Source of the DNA: a virus
DNA: 64,000 nucleotides
Virus record (IMG/VR): IMGVR_UViG_3300032174_000002
Span: 1-64,000 of that record
Strand: one strand, 5' to 3'
This document shows, in pieces, positions 57,273 through 64,000 of the stretch (positions are counted from its first letter, which is position 1; each line of letters starts with the position of its first letter). The notes beneath the pieces are model-generated. The model had not been told where the DNA came from and did no database searches. It saw only the letters and a list, made by a program, of their open reading frames with translations. The position numbers and the translations under genes are program-made.

Positions 57273-59243
57273 ATGACCGAACCAGCCACCAGTCCCGTCG
57301 GCCAACTGCTCCCGATCACCCACCTCCACCCCAACCCCTGGAGCAAGCGCCGGAAGAGCGCCGCGACGGCCAAGGAGGACGCCGAGCTCGCCGCCAGCGT
57401 CCGCGAGCTGGGGATCCTGGAGAACCTCCTGGTGCGCCCGCTCCCAGAGGACGCCGCGAAGGAGTTGAAGCTCAAGGACCCGGCCGGTCACTACCAGGTG
57501 GTCGCCGGCAAGCGCCGCCTGCAAGCCGCCCTCGACGCCGGGCTCGACCTGGTGCCCTGCACGGTCCGCGACCTCGACGACCACCGGGCGCGCGTCATCA
57601 CCATCTCGGAGAACCTGCACCGGCTGGACATCCACTGGCTCGACGAGGCGCAGGGCGTCGCCGGGCTGCTCGAGGAGTTTGGAAACCAAGAAGCGGTCGC
57701 CGTCGAGCTCGGCCGCTCGGTTGGCTGGGTGGCGCGCCGCAAGCGCCTGCTCGATCTCTCGCCGGCCTGGCTGGCGATCGCCGAGGACCCGGAGGGGCAG
57801 CCCGAGACCTCCATGAAGGGCTTCGCCGCGGCCTGGGGAACCGCCCACTTCGAGCAGATCGCCATCCTCGAGACGGAGGCCCAGGACGACATTCTCGAGC
57901 CGCAGATGCAGTGGCAGCTCCGGGACGCCCGCACCGCCGGGCAGCTGGCCCAGCTGATCGCCGCCCGCACTCGCGCGCTGTCCTCGTTCCCGTGGCCGTT
58001 GAGGGACGCCGAGCTCTACCCGGCGGCCGGCGCCTGCTCGACCTGCCCGATGCGCTCGTCGCAGAATCCCGGCCTCTTCGACGACCAGGAGGCGGCCGAG
58101 GGCGGCAAGCCCACCAAGAAGCCGCGGGGCCACGGCGCCGACCGCTGCCTGAACCCGAAGTGCGCCGACGAAAAGGCCCGGCGCTTCGTCGAGCGCCGCC
58201 ACGCCGAGCTGAAGGCGGAACACTCGAAGGTGCTGTTGATCAAGGGCGACGGCCACGACGCGCGCCAGGCGCCGGCGGGGGCCATCAACAGCTGGGAGGT
58301 CCAGAAAGTCAAGGAGGGCGACAAGGGCGCCGTGCCGGCCGTGATCGCGTCGGGCCGGGACGCCGGCCGGGTGCAGTGGGTCAAGCCGCCCTCCTCGGGC
58401 CGCGCCGAGAGAGCCGCCACCAAGGCCGCCGGCGGCAAACCGGAGAAGACGCCGCTCGCCGACCGGAAGGCCGCGCTCGCCCGCCGGCGGATGGGCCACG
58501 CGATCGATGCCATGAAGGCCGCGATCGTCCAGCAGCCGGCGCCGGCGCTCGAGGTCTGCATCCGCTTGGCGATCACGGCCGGGACGAAGCAGGCGAACGA
58601 CGCGACCGGCGGCTACCACTACGGCTTCGACGAGCTGCTGCCGCGGTGCGAAGGGAACACCGCCCACGAGGCCCGGCGGCTGCTGCTCGCCGGCACCGGC
58701 CAGAACGATACGATCGTGGGGGAACTCGAAGACCGGGCAGACCGCGAAGAGAACGCGGCGGCCAGCCATCGCGATCGCCGCGACACCTCGGCGCGTGTGT
58801 GGGAATCCTTTGTGGCCCTCGGCCAGTTCACCGGGGGCGTTGACGCTACCGCCGAGATGCTCGCCGCTTACCTCTGGGCGCGCGTTCTCCCGACGCTCTA
58901 CGGCCGGATGACGCCGACCGGGATGCCGGATCACGTGAAAGTGGCCTACGCTGAGGCCGAGAGGACCGCCGCCCTGGTCGGGCTCAAGGCCAAGGTCTAC
59001 CTCGAGCAGGCCACCGTAGCGTTGCCCGATCCGAAGGGCTGGGCGAAGGAGGAGGCCGAGGAGGCGGCGAAGAAGCCGGCGCGCGAGCCCAAGCAGAAGA
59101 AGGCCCCTCGTGCGGTGCGCGAGAAAGCCAAGAGGGAAGCCATGCCGCCGATCACTGATGAGGCCGCGCGGCTGATCCACTCGCTCCACCCGCCGGCGAA
59201 GGCCAAAGGGAAGGCCGGCCGCGGTAAGAAGGCGAAGTCGTGA
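57273..59243 (+). CDS. ParB/Srx-like protein with zinc region, 656 residues
   Basis: ATG 57273 has SD AAAGGAA; the frame is open to GTG 57231. The N-terminal domain (1-130) fits ParB: DAELAASVRELGILENLLVR, YQVVAGKRRLQAALDAG, TISENLHRLDIHWLDEAQ. An HTH follows (AVELGRSVGWVARRKRLL). The middle has CSTCPMRSSQNPGLF and CLNPKCADEKA, a Cys pattern in large plasmid/phage ParB relatives. Lys-rich C-terminus. Could bind DNA for partition or regulation. Confidence 0.8.
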   Translation: MTEPATSPVGQLLPITHLHPNPWSKRRKSAATAKEDAELAASVRELGILENLLVRPLPEDAAKELKLKDPAGHYQVVAGKRRLQAALDAGLDLVPCTVRDLDDHRARVITISENLHRLDIHWLDEAQGVAGLLEEFGNQEAVAVELGRSVGWVARRKRLLDLSPAWLAIAEDPEGQPETSMKGFAAAWGTAHFEQIAILETEAQDDILEPQMQWQLRDARTAGQLAQLIAARTRALSSFPWPLRDAELYPAAGACSTCPMRSSQNPGLFDDQEAAEGGKPTKKPRGHGADRCLNPKCADEKARRFVERRHAELKAEHSKVLLIKGDGHDARQAPAGAINSWEVQKVKEGDKGAVPAVIASGRDAGRVQWVKPPSSGRAERAATKAAGGKPEKTPLADRKAALARRRMGHAIDAMKAAIVQQPAPALEVCIRLAITAGTKQANDATGGYHYGFDELLPRCEGNTAHEARRLLLAGTGQNDTIVGELEDRADREENAAASHRDRRDTSARVWESFVALGQFTGGVDATAEMLAAYLWARVLPTLYGRMTPTGMPDHVKVAYAEAERTAALVGLKAKVYLEQATVALPDPKGWAKEEAEEAAKKPAREPKQKKAPRAVREKAKREAMPPITDEAARLIHSLHPPAKAKGKAGRGKKAKS

Positions 59244-59608
59244 GCGGCATTTACTCCGCGACGGCGGGCCAGCGGGAGCGAGTCCTCCTGGGCGTCTCGC
59301 TGCTGATCTTCCTGCTCGGCGGGATCGCCATCGGCTTCGCCGGCGCGGCGGTGATCATGGGCCACGGAAGCCGCCAAGCGCCGACGGTGAAGGCTCCCGC
59401 AGTCGCGCCGGGCGATTGGGGCGGCGCGCGCGTTACGCTCAGCACCGGCGAGCAGGCCCACGGCTTCAAGGTGTCCGGCGCCACGGATACCGTCTTCGTC
59501 TTTACCTTCCCCGAGGGCAATAACTGCCTCGTCCGACTCCAGCCGGCCCCAGGCGACCGGACGGCTGCCGCTGCCATGGCCTGCACCTGGTTGAAGGCAG
59601 CCCCGTGA
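59240..59608 (+). CDS. Membrane-anchored small protein
   Basis: 122 residues from GTG. One transmembrane helix (VLLGVSLLIFLLGGIAIGFA) then a beta-rich external domain with two Cys (NNCLVRLQ, MACTW) that may form a disulfide. Confidence 0.65.
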   Translation: MSGIYSATAGQRERVLLGVSLLIFLLGGIAIGFAGAAVIMGHGSRQAPTVKAPAVAPGDWGGARVTLSTGEQAHGFKVSGATDTVFVFTFPEGNNCLVRLQPAPGDRTAAAAMACTWLKAAP

Positions 59609-59868
59609 CGCTCACCTGCACCGTCTGCGGCTTCGAGATCCCGGACCCTCCCGGCCGGAAGTACCTGGTGGTGTTCCCGCTGCCCTGGGGCGGCATCCGG
59701 ATCGAGGTCGGCTGCGACCCCACCACGAGGTGGACGCCAGCGGCGCGATCGCCGTCTTCTCCAGCGCCGGCTGCTGCAACACGTGGCTGGACAACGTCTG
59801 GCACCCGCACCTCGCCGGATGCCAGCACGACGACCCGCGGGGAAAGGCCGTCAGTCAGGCCGTCATGA
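59605..59868 (+). CDS. Zinc-binding protein, frame broken once
   Basis: From GTG 59605, TCTVCGFEIPDPPGRKYLVV reads well. Near 59725 coding bias moves to the -1 frame (HHEVDASGAIAVFSSAGCCN, LDNVWHPHLAGCQHDD). Adding one C to CCCC joins them. The original frame happens to stop at 59868 over the next ATG, so the true end is unclear. Confidence 0.5.
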   Translation: MTLTCTVCGFEIPDPPGRKYLVVFPLPWGGIRIEVGCDPTTRWTPAARSPSSPAPAAATRGWTTSGTRTSPDASTTTRGERPSVRPS

Positions 59869-60554
59869 CACCCCGCGATCCTGCCGCCTTGGTGGCCGCC
59901 TGCCGTGTTCCCTCGCACGTCCGGGAGGCAGAGGCAGGCCCCTGGCACCTCCGTCGTTTAACGCCCATCCCGGAGTTCCTGGCGCTCTACGATGGCCTGG
60001 TGCCCCCGCTCGCTCCCTATGCCGACTACGTGGCGCTTTTCCGCCACTCCCTCGCCACCATGCACCTCGAGGGTTCGCCGGGCGAGGTGGTGATGGAAGA
60101 TAGCCCCAGGGAGCTGCGCCGCCACCTGCCGCTGCTGATGGCCGCCCGCGGGCGCGTCCTCGTCTCCGGCCTGGGGCTCGGCTGCGTCGTCCGCGGGCTG
60201 CTCTCCCTGCCGGAGGTGGAACACGTCGACGTCGTGGAGATCGACCGCCACGTCGTCGAGCTGGCCGGCGGGGAGTTCGCCGGGAGTCCCCGTTGCACTC
60301 TCCGGTTAGGCGATGCGCTCACGGTCAAGTGGCCGCGCGGCGCCCGCTGGGGCTTCGCCTGGCATGACTGCTGGGACGAAGGCGGCCACCTGGCGCTGCT
60401 GCACGCGAAGCTCCTCAACCGCTACCGGCGGATGGCTGCCAGGCAAGGCGCCTGGGGGATGCCGCGGTGGTTCCGGCGCCGGGCTTGCTGGATGCTCGGC
60501 TCGCCGCGGCGCCAGCGCGGCAGGTCAGCCGCGGAGGGCAGGCATGCCGCCTGA
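59865..60554 (+). CDS. SAM-dependent methyltransferase-like protein
   Basis: 229 residues from ATG 59865; the frame stays open upstream. GRVLVSGLGLGCVVRGLLSL and HVDVVEIDRHVVELAGGEF give motif I and the acidic end of strand 2; a later HDCWDEGGH follows. The pattern is like spermidine-synthase-type folds. The substrate is unknown; a DNA or small-molecule methyl acceptor is possible. Confidence 0.6.
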   Translation: MTPRDPAALVAACRVPSHVREAEAGPWHLRRLTPIPEFLALYDGLVPPLAPYADYVALFRHSLATMHLEGSPGEVVMEDSPRELRRHLPLLMAARGRVLVSGLGLGCVVRGLLSLPEVEHVDVVEIDRHVVELAGGEFAGSPRCTLRLGDALTVKWPRGARWGFAWHDCWDEGGHLALLHAKLLNRYRRMAARQGAWGMPRWFRRRACWMLGSPRRQRGRSAAEGRHAA

Positions 60555-60741
60555 TCACCGCCCCGTCTCGCGCCGCCGCAACCCGGTGCGCTTCCTGCCC
60601 TCCGACCCCGAGGAGCGTCAGGCCGAGATCGCGAAGGAGGAGGCCGCTATCCGCCGGCAGGTCGGGACCTGGGGCCTTGACCTTCAGGACCCGGCAGGGG
60701 ATGGCGCGGCGATCGGCAACCCGTCGCCGAAGAGGTCCTGA
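60544..60741 (+). CDS. Small protein of unknown function
   Basis: 65 residues from ATG 60544. Basic N-terminus, then EERQAEIAKEEAAIRRQ helix. Overlaps neighbours. Confidence 0.55.
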   Translation: MPPDHRPVSRRRNPVRFLPSDPEERQAEIAKEEAAIRRQVGTWGLDLQDPAGDGAAIGNPSPKRS

Positions 60742-61175
60742 TGACCAGCCGCCCGCACCGCAGTCTCGCCCGCTCCCTCGAGGCACTGGCCAGCGAGTAC
60801 CGCCTCGGCGTCGTCGAGCTGCTCGCGAAGACGGGGAGCGCGAGCCCCTCCGAGATCCAGGCCGCACTGCCGCATCTCTCGCAACCCTCCGTCTCCCGCC
60901 ATCTCCGGACCCTGCTCGATCGCGGCGTCGTCGAGCAGTCCCGAGACCTGGCCTCCCGCAACCACTGCGGGCTGCGCTACCGGCTGGCCGCCGAGGCGTT
61001 GGATCTGGTGCTGGCGCTGCGCCGCCTCGCGAACGAGATCGAAGCCGGAATCGTCGCCGAGTACTTCCCGATGGGCGTCGCCGACGTCGCGGAGCGGCAC
61101 CGGCAGCAGACCGCCGCTGCCGAGCTCGGGGCCGGGCACACGCGGGGCAGCTCGCCCCAGGAGCCGCCGCCGTGA
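60741..61175 (+). CDS. ArsR-like winged-helix regulator
   Basis: 144 residues. LEALASEYRLGVVELLAKTG, SPSEIQAALPHLSQPSVSRH and LLDRGVVEQSRD form a standard winged helix. No metal-binding Cys pair is seen. It may control late genes at the end of the rightward operon. Confidence 0.75.
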   Translation: MTSRPHRSLARSLEALASEYRLGVVELLAKTGSASPSEIQAALPHLSQPSVSRHLRTLLDRGVVEQSRDLASRNHCGLRYRLAAEALDLVLALRRLANEIEAGIVAEYFPMGVADVAERHRQQTAAAELGAGHTRGSSPQEPPP

Positions 61176-61348
61176 AGCCGCTCACCGTGCTGACCTACGA
61201 GATCGCCGGCCGGCGCAACCGCGCGCTGAAGGCGATGGACCTCGCCGGCGACGACCTCGAGCAGGCGCGCCGGCTGCACGACCGGGCGCAGGCCCTGCTG
61301 GACCGCGCCATCCGCGAGCCGCTCGAGCGAGTTGAGCGGCCATCATGA
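61172..61348 (+). CDS. Small helical protein
   Basis: 58 residues from GTG overlapping the regulator stop. LKAMDLAGDDLEQARRLHDR and following helix. Coupled on both sides. Confidence 0.55.
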   Translation: MKPLTVLTYEIAGRRNRALKAMDLAGDDLEQARRLHDRAQALLDRAIREPLERVERPS

Positions 61349-61533
61349 GCGATCGACTGAAGCTCGTCCGGCCGGCGTTCCAGGTGCCGCAGCCCGATCG
61401 GTTCACGACATACCACCATGACTGCGGGGGCTGCCCGCGCGTGGATGGCTGCCGCGTGCCCGTGCCCGAACGCCAGCGTGCCGGCGAACAGGGCTAGGAC
61501 CGCGACCAGCATCGCGACTCCCAGCTTGCGCAT
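61195..61533 (-). CDS. Secreted small protein, 3' end uncertain
   Basis: ATG 61533 follows a strong AAGGAGG SD. The first 25 residues are a signal peptide (KLGVAMLVAVLALFAGTLAF, then GHGHA). The visible frame runs 112 residues but loses coding bias after about 40, where it overlaps plus-strand genes. A run of five C may hide another frame break. Confidence 0.45.
   Translation of the reverse strand: MRKLGVAMLVAVLALFAGTLAFGHGHAAAIHARAAPAVMVVCREPIGLRHLERRPDELQSIAHDGRSTRSSGSRMARSSRACARSCSRRACSRSSPARSIAFSARLRRPAIS
61345..61497 (+). CDS. Small Cys-containing protein
   Basis: 50 residues from ATG 61345 (ATGA). YHHDCGGCPRVDGC may bind zinc. Last gene of the rightward block; its 3' part is antisense to the gene starting at 61533. 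Confidence 0.5.
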   Translation: MSDRLKLVRPAFQVPQPDRFTTYHHDCGGCPRVDGCRVPVPERQRAGEQG

Positions 61534-61600
61534 CGTCTCGTCCTCCTTGGTTGGTCGACCATGTCGGGGATCGGCGCCCCCGGTTCACCAGATTCTCAGT

Positions 61601-61857
61601 CTACTTCAGCTCCGCGGCGGTTCCCATCAGGCAGCTGGCAATCGCTCGCGCCTCGCCCTTGCGCATCAGGACGGGCGTGGAGATCTGCGTGCTCGTCTCC
61701 GGCTTGCCCTCCTCGCCGGCGTCTCCGGTGATGACGTGCATCACCACGTAGTCGCCTGGGCGAAGCGCTCGCCGATACCGATGGAGCAGCGATGGATGTC
61801 GAGCACGGCGCCATCGCCGGTCGCGTGCCCTGCGGTCAGATCGAACCTCGCGTTCAT
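61601..61857 (-). CDS. Small protein, frame broken once
   Basis: ATG 61857 has an AAGGAGA SD. MNARFDLTAGHATGDGAVLD reads to about 61760; coding then continues in the -1 frame (GDYVVMHVITGDAGEEGKPE) to 61601. One extra C in CCC gives 85 residues ending SCLMGTAAELK. Function unknown. Confidence 0.55.
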
Positions 61858-61922
61858 GCTTCGTCTCCTTGTACGCGGCCGTCACGGTCGCCGCGGAACC
61901 GTCGCGAGCTGGAGCGCTCGCC

Positions 61923-62813
61923 CTACCCCGGGAACGCCAGCCAGGCGATGACGCCCATCAGGTTCCCGGCGGTGTTGACGTGCTGCCAGGACTTGCCGGA
62001 GACGGTGTCCTTCACGACCACCGTGAAGCCGGCGTCGGTCGAGGCGTTCAGCTTGACTGAGTGCCCGGCCGCTCCGTTGTCCAGCACGGTCACGAACACC
62101 TCCGGGATCTGCGGGCCGAAGAACCAGAACCAGCCGACGCCCGGGAACATGGTGACCGCCTGGCCGGCCCCCTTCCTGCCCGATCGGCCGGCCGGCTCCT
62201 CCCAGTGCGGGATGCGGACCTCGAAGCGGCCGCCGAGGAGCTTGAGGACCTGCCCCGCCTCGGCCTTGCCACGCTCGCTCTGCGGCGCCTGGTCGGGATG
62301 TGCCACGTCCCATGCGTAGAGCTCCTCCTGATGCTGGGCGGCCGCCGCCTCGCTGGCCTTCTTGGCGTCGTCGAAGCCGGCCCCGGAGGCTCCCGGAGGG
62401 CCGCCGGCCAGTGTCGCGAGGTGGTCCCACAGCGCGGCGCCGTTGAAGGCGACGTACTTCGCGACGGCGACGTCGTCCGCGGTCACGGCATACTTGCCGA
62501 CGAGATCGGCGTCGAGCCCTAGGGGGTTCGACGGATCGTTGGCCACCGCGGACAGCGGGTTGGCGGCCGCGGCGCCGCTGAGCCCTTCGTTGACGGTATC
62601 GCCGTAGACGTGGCCCTGGAGCTCGGGGACGCCGAGCATGGCTGCCACGGCGGCGTTCTGGGCTGTGACGGATTCCGGCGTGCCGTCGGTCGCCGGCACG
62701 ATGATGGATGGGTCCCAGGACTTCGCGACGCGCCCCCCGCCGGCGGAGGCCAGATAGAGGACCTGCTTGCAGCCCTTGGCGACGGCGTACCCACGAACGG
62801 TGCGGATGGACAT
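61923..62813 (-). CDS. Possible virion protein of unknown function
   Basis: 296 residues from ATG 62813. Gly/Ala/Val-rich, with a beta-rich C-terminal part (VFVTVLDNGAAGHSVKLNAS, TVVVKDTVSGKSWQHVNTAG) suggesting a surface or fibre-associated domain. It lies in the rightmost leftward block, which is probably late genes. Confidence 0.6.
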   Translation of the reverse strand: MSIRTVRGYAVAKGCKQVLYLASAGGGRVAKSWDPSIIVPATDGTPESVTAQNAAVAAMLGVPELQGHVYGDTVNEGLSGAAAANPLSAVANDPSNPLGLDADLVGKYAVTADDVAVAKYVAFNGAALWDHLATLAGGPPGASGAGFDDAKKASEAAAAQHQEELYAWDVAHPDQAPQSERGKAEAGQVLKLLGGRFEVRIPHWEEPAGRSGRKGAGQAVTMFPGVGWFWFFGPQIPEVFVTVLDNGAAGHSVKLNASTDAGFTVVVKDTVSGKSWQHVNTAGNLMGVIAWLAFPG

Positions 62814-62854
62814 GATTGGCTTTCTCCCTCTCCGCTCGACGAGCGGGTAGTTGA

Positions 62855-63121
62855 CTAAGGCTCTGGCGGCTTCCACTGGCCGCGGCCGCGCATTGGCGCC
62901 AGCGTGCCGGTGTCCGCGAAAGCGCCGAGCCACTCGATCAGCTCGCGCGCCAGCTTCCTGGTGAGGTGCATCCTGCCGTCGCCCTGACCCAGCCAGATAC
63001 AGTAGTCGGTCGCGAGGGACGACTCCTGAATGGAGCATGCCGCGCCCGAGGCGTCCTTGAAGTCAGACCGCAGAAAGCCGCGCTCAGTGGGCTTTGCGAG
63101 CTTGATCGCGCGGCGGCTCAC
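62855..63121 (-). CDS. Conserved small phage protein
   Basis: 88 residues from GTG 63121. RGFLRSDFKDASGAACSIQE, SSLATDYCIWLGQG and RMHLTRKLARELIEWL match a small protein type common in tailed phages. Role unknown. Confidence 0.7.
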   Translation of the reverse strand: MSRRAIKLAKPTERGFLRSDFKDASGAACSIQESSLATDYCIWLGQGDGRMHLTRKLARELIEWLGAFADTGTLAPMRGRGQWKPPEP

Positions 63122-63957
63122 GGCACCCCGCTCCGCCACTCCGGCGTGACCGCACCGCGCGCGCCGAGTACCCGGCCATACACCGCCCCGAGAGCTCCGG
63201 CCGGCGCCGGCTCCGCGAAGACCTGGACACTTCCCTGCCACGTGATGCGTCCGGTTCTGACGGTGTCCTTCGCGACGTGGATTTCGGCCCCCAGGCCGGC
63301 CGCCGTAGTCGAGTAGGTGTAGGTGGGGCCGCCGCCGATCCGCCAGCCTTCCGAGAAGTGGGACAGCTCGAGGAATCCAGGGCGCTCCTCCGTGAACACC
63401 AGCCTGGCCTTCCCGGTCGTGTCGGAGAGCAGCACCTCGGCGTTGCCGCGCACCCTGAGGTGGCCGGTCGTGTCCCGGCACTCGAAGGTCGCGTGATCCA
63501 GCGGGTCCAGCTTGCAGGGGATGGCGCCCGGCCCCCAGATCCGGTGCTCGCCGGCGGCCGGAGCCGGCAGGCCGGTGTCCTTGTGGATCTGCGCCTCCTG
63601 ATCGGGCGTCGCCACGCGCACCTTGACCGGAGCGGCATCGGTCGGTCGGTCGTTCTCGGCGAGGGTCTGCGGCGGCCCGCCGAAGGGGTGGCGCAGCGAG
63701 CGCTTGCCCTTGACCCTGGACTGCGGCACCTCCGCCGGCGCCCCTCGCGTCGGCAGCTGCGCCCCCTGGACGGCCTTCGCCGCGCGCCCCAGGGCGATCG
63801 CCGGCCCCGCGACCGACTGCAGCTCTCCGTGCCACTGCCGGTAGGCGAGCCCGACCACGACCAGGACGCAGCCGAGGACGACGATCGCGATCAGCCGGAT
63901 GGGGTGCAGGAGGATGGTGCCCAGGGCGTGCAGGGAGGAGCGCAGCGGGTTGTTCAT
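63118..63957 (-). CDS. Membrane-anchored protein with large soluble domain
   Basis: 279 residues from ATG 63957. One transmembrane helix (LIAIVVLGCVLVVVGLAYR), a linker, then a beta-rich domain with a Cys pair (IPCKLDPLDHATFEC). Could be a virion or cell-envelope protein. Couples to both neighbours (ATGA, GTGA). Confidence 0.65.
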   Translation of the reverse strand: MNNPLRSSLHALGTILLHPIRLIAIVVLGCVLVVVGLAYRQWHGELQSVAGPAIALGRAAKAVQGAQLPTRGAPAEVPQSRVKGKRSLRHPFGGPPQTLAENDRPTDAAPVKVRVATPDQEAQIHKDTGLPAPAAGEHRIWGPGAIPCKLDPLDHATFECRDTTGHLRVRGNAEVLLSDTTGKARLVFTEERPGFLELSHFSEGWRIGGGPTYTYSTTAAGLGAEIHVAKDTVRTGRITWQGSVQVFAEPAPAGALGAVYGRVLGARGAVTPEWRSGVP

Positions 63958-64000
63958 GATGGCGCCGGCGGCGGAGCTTCCTTCGGTCGCGGATCGACAA
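63954..64000 (-). CDS. C-terminal end of an unseen gene
   Basis: Only 15 codons, ending PKEAPPPAPS and a stop overlapping the next ATG. The rest is beyond the window. Confidence 0.4.
   Translation of the reverse strand, partial: VDPRPKEAPPPAPS

Noticed and set aside
56928-59189. 753-codon minus-strand open frame
   Set aside because: Antisense of the ParB-like gene; no SD and no recognisable fold.
1-64000. Integrase, ParA or lysogeny attachment site
   Set aside because: No recombinase motif was found in any frame; the Cro-like genes alone do not prove a temperate life style.

Overview
The window is a large piece of a G+C-rich, tailed double-stranded DNA phage (or prophage) genome. It carries a HK97-type head set (large terminase, portal, prohead protease, major capsid protein), a tail tube protein, a lambda-like tail assembly chaperone pair with a -1 slippery site, and the start of a tape measure protein. 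This points to a siphovirus. I see no integrase and no bacterial housekeeping genes. Genes are tightly packed, mostly joined by ATGA, GTGA or TGATG overlaps. GTG and TTG starts are common and third codon positions are mostly G/C. The host cannot be named from the sequence; several promoters look like sigma-70 promoters of a high-G+C bacterium.

The layout is five transcription blocks. (1) 32.5 kb down to 1, minus strand: small zinc-binding proteins, a tRNA cluster (30.4-30.9 kb), a Cro/CI-type regulator, a queC plus DpdA-like pair predicted to put 7-deazaguanines into the phage DNA, then small terminase candidate, large terminase, portal, Mu-F-like minor head protein, prohead protease, major capsid, head-tail connectors, tail terminator, tail tube, tail chaperones and tape measure. 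Many 40-180 residue proteins of unknown function lie between these. An HNH homing-type endonuclease sits on the opposite strand between the tail chaperone and the tape measure. (2) 32.6-37.1 kb, plus strand: small zinc proteins, a lipoprotein or spanin-like protein, a PAPS-reductase-like PP-loop enzyme and an HNH protein. (3) 49.5 kb down to 37.15 kb, minus strand: replication and recombination genes. These are a conserved phage protein at the head of the operon, a Cas4/RecB-like nuclease, an RNA ligase, a RuvC-like resolvase, a DNA methyltransferase, HTH proteins, a protein with an 11-bp tandem repeat and a DnaC-like helicase loader. (4) 49.67-61.5 kb, plus strand: a leaderless Cro/CI-type regulator, accessory proteins, a catalytically dead LexA/UmuD-like domain, a HerA/FtsK-like ATPase, an HNH protein, a large ParB-like protein, a SAM-dependent methyltransferase-like protein and an ArsR-like winged helix protein. 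(5) 64.0-61.2 kb, minus strand: probably further late or structural genes, convergent with block 4.

The two divergent regions (32.51-32.59 and 49.53-49.67 kb) hold recognisable -35/-10 pairs. Three regulator or zinc-protein genes have the -10 box only 6-7 nt from the ATG, so their mRNAs should be leaderless. Six genes between 47 and 62 kb are each broken by one single-base frame change next to a run of C or G, which suggests homopolymer errors in the sequence or real recent decay. The most interesting signals are the helix-phased 21-bp repeat array at 11.85-11.97 kb, the 11/72-bp coding repeat at 38.8 kb, the queC-DpdA pair, the inactive LexA-like protein, the phage-encoded initiator tRNA, and the HerA-HNH-ParB neighbourhood.
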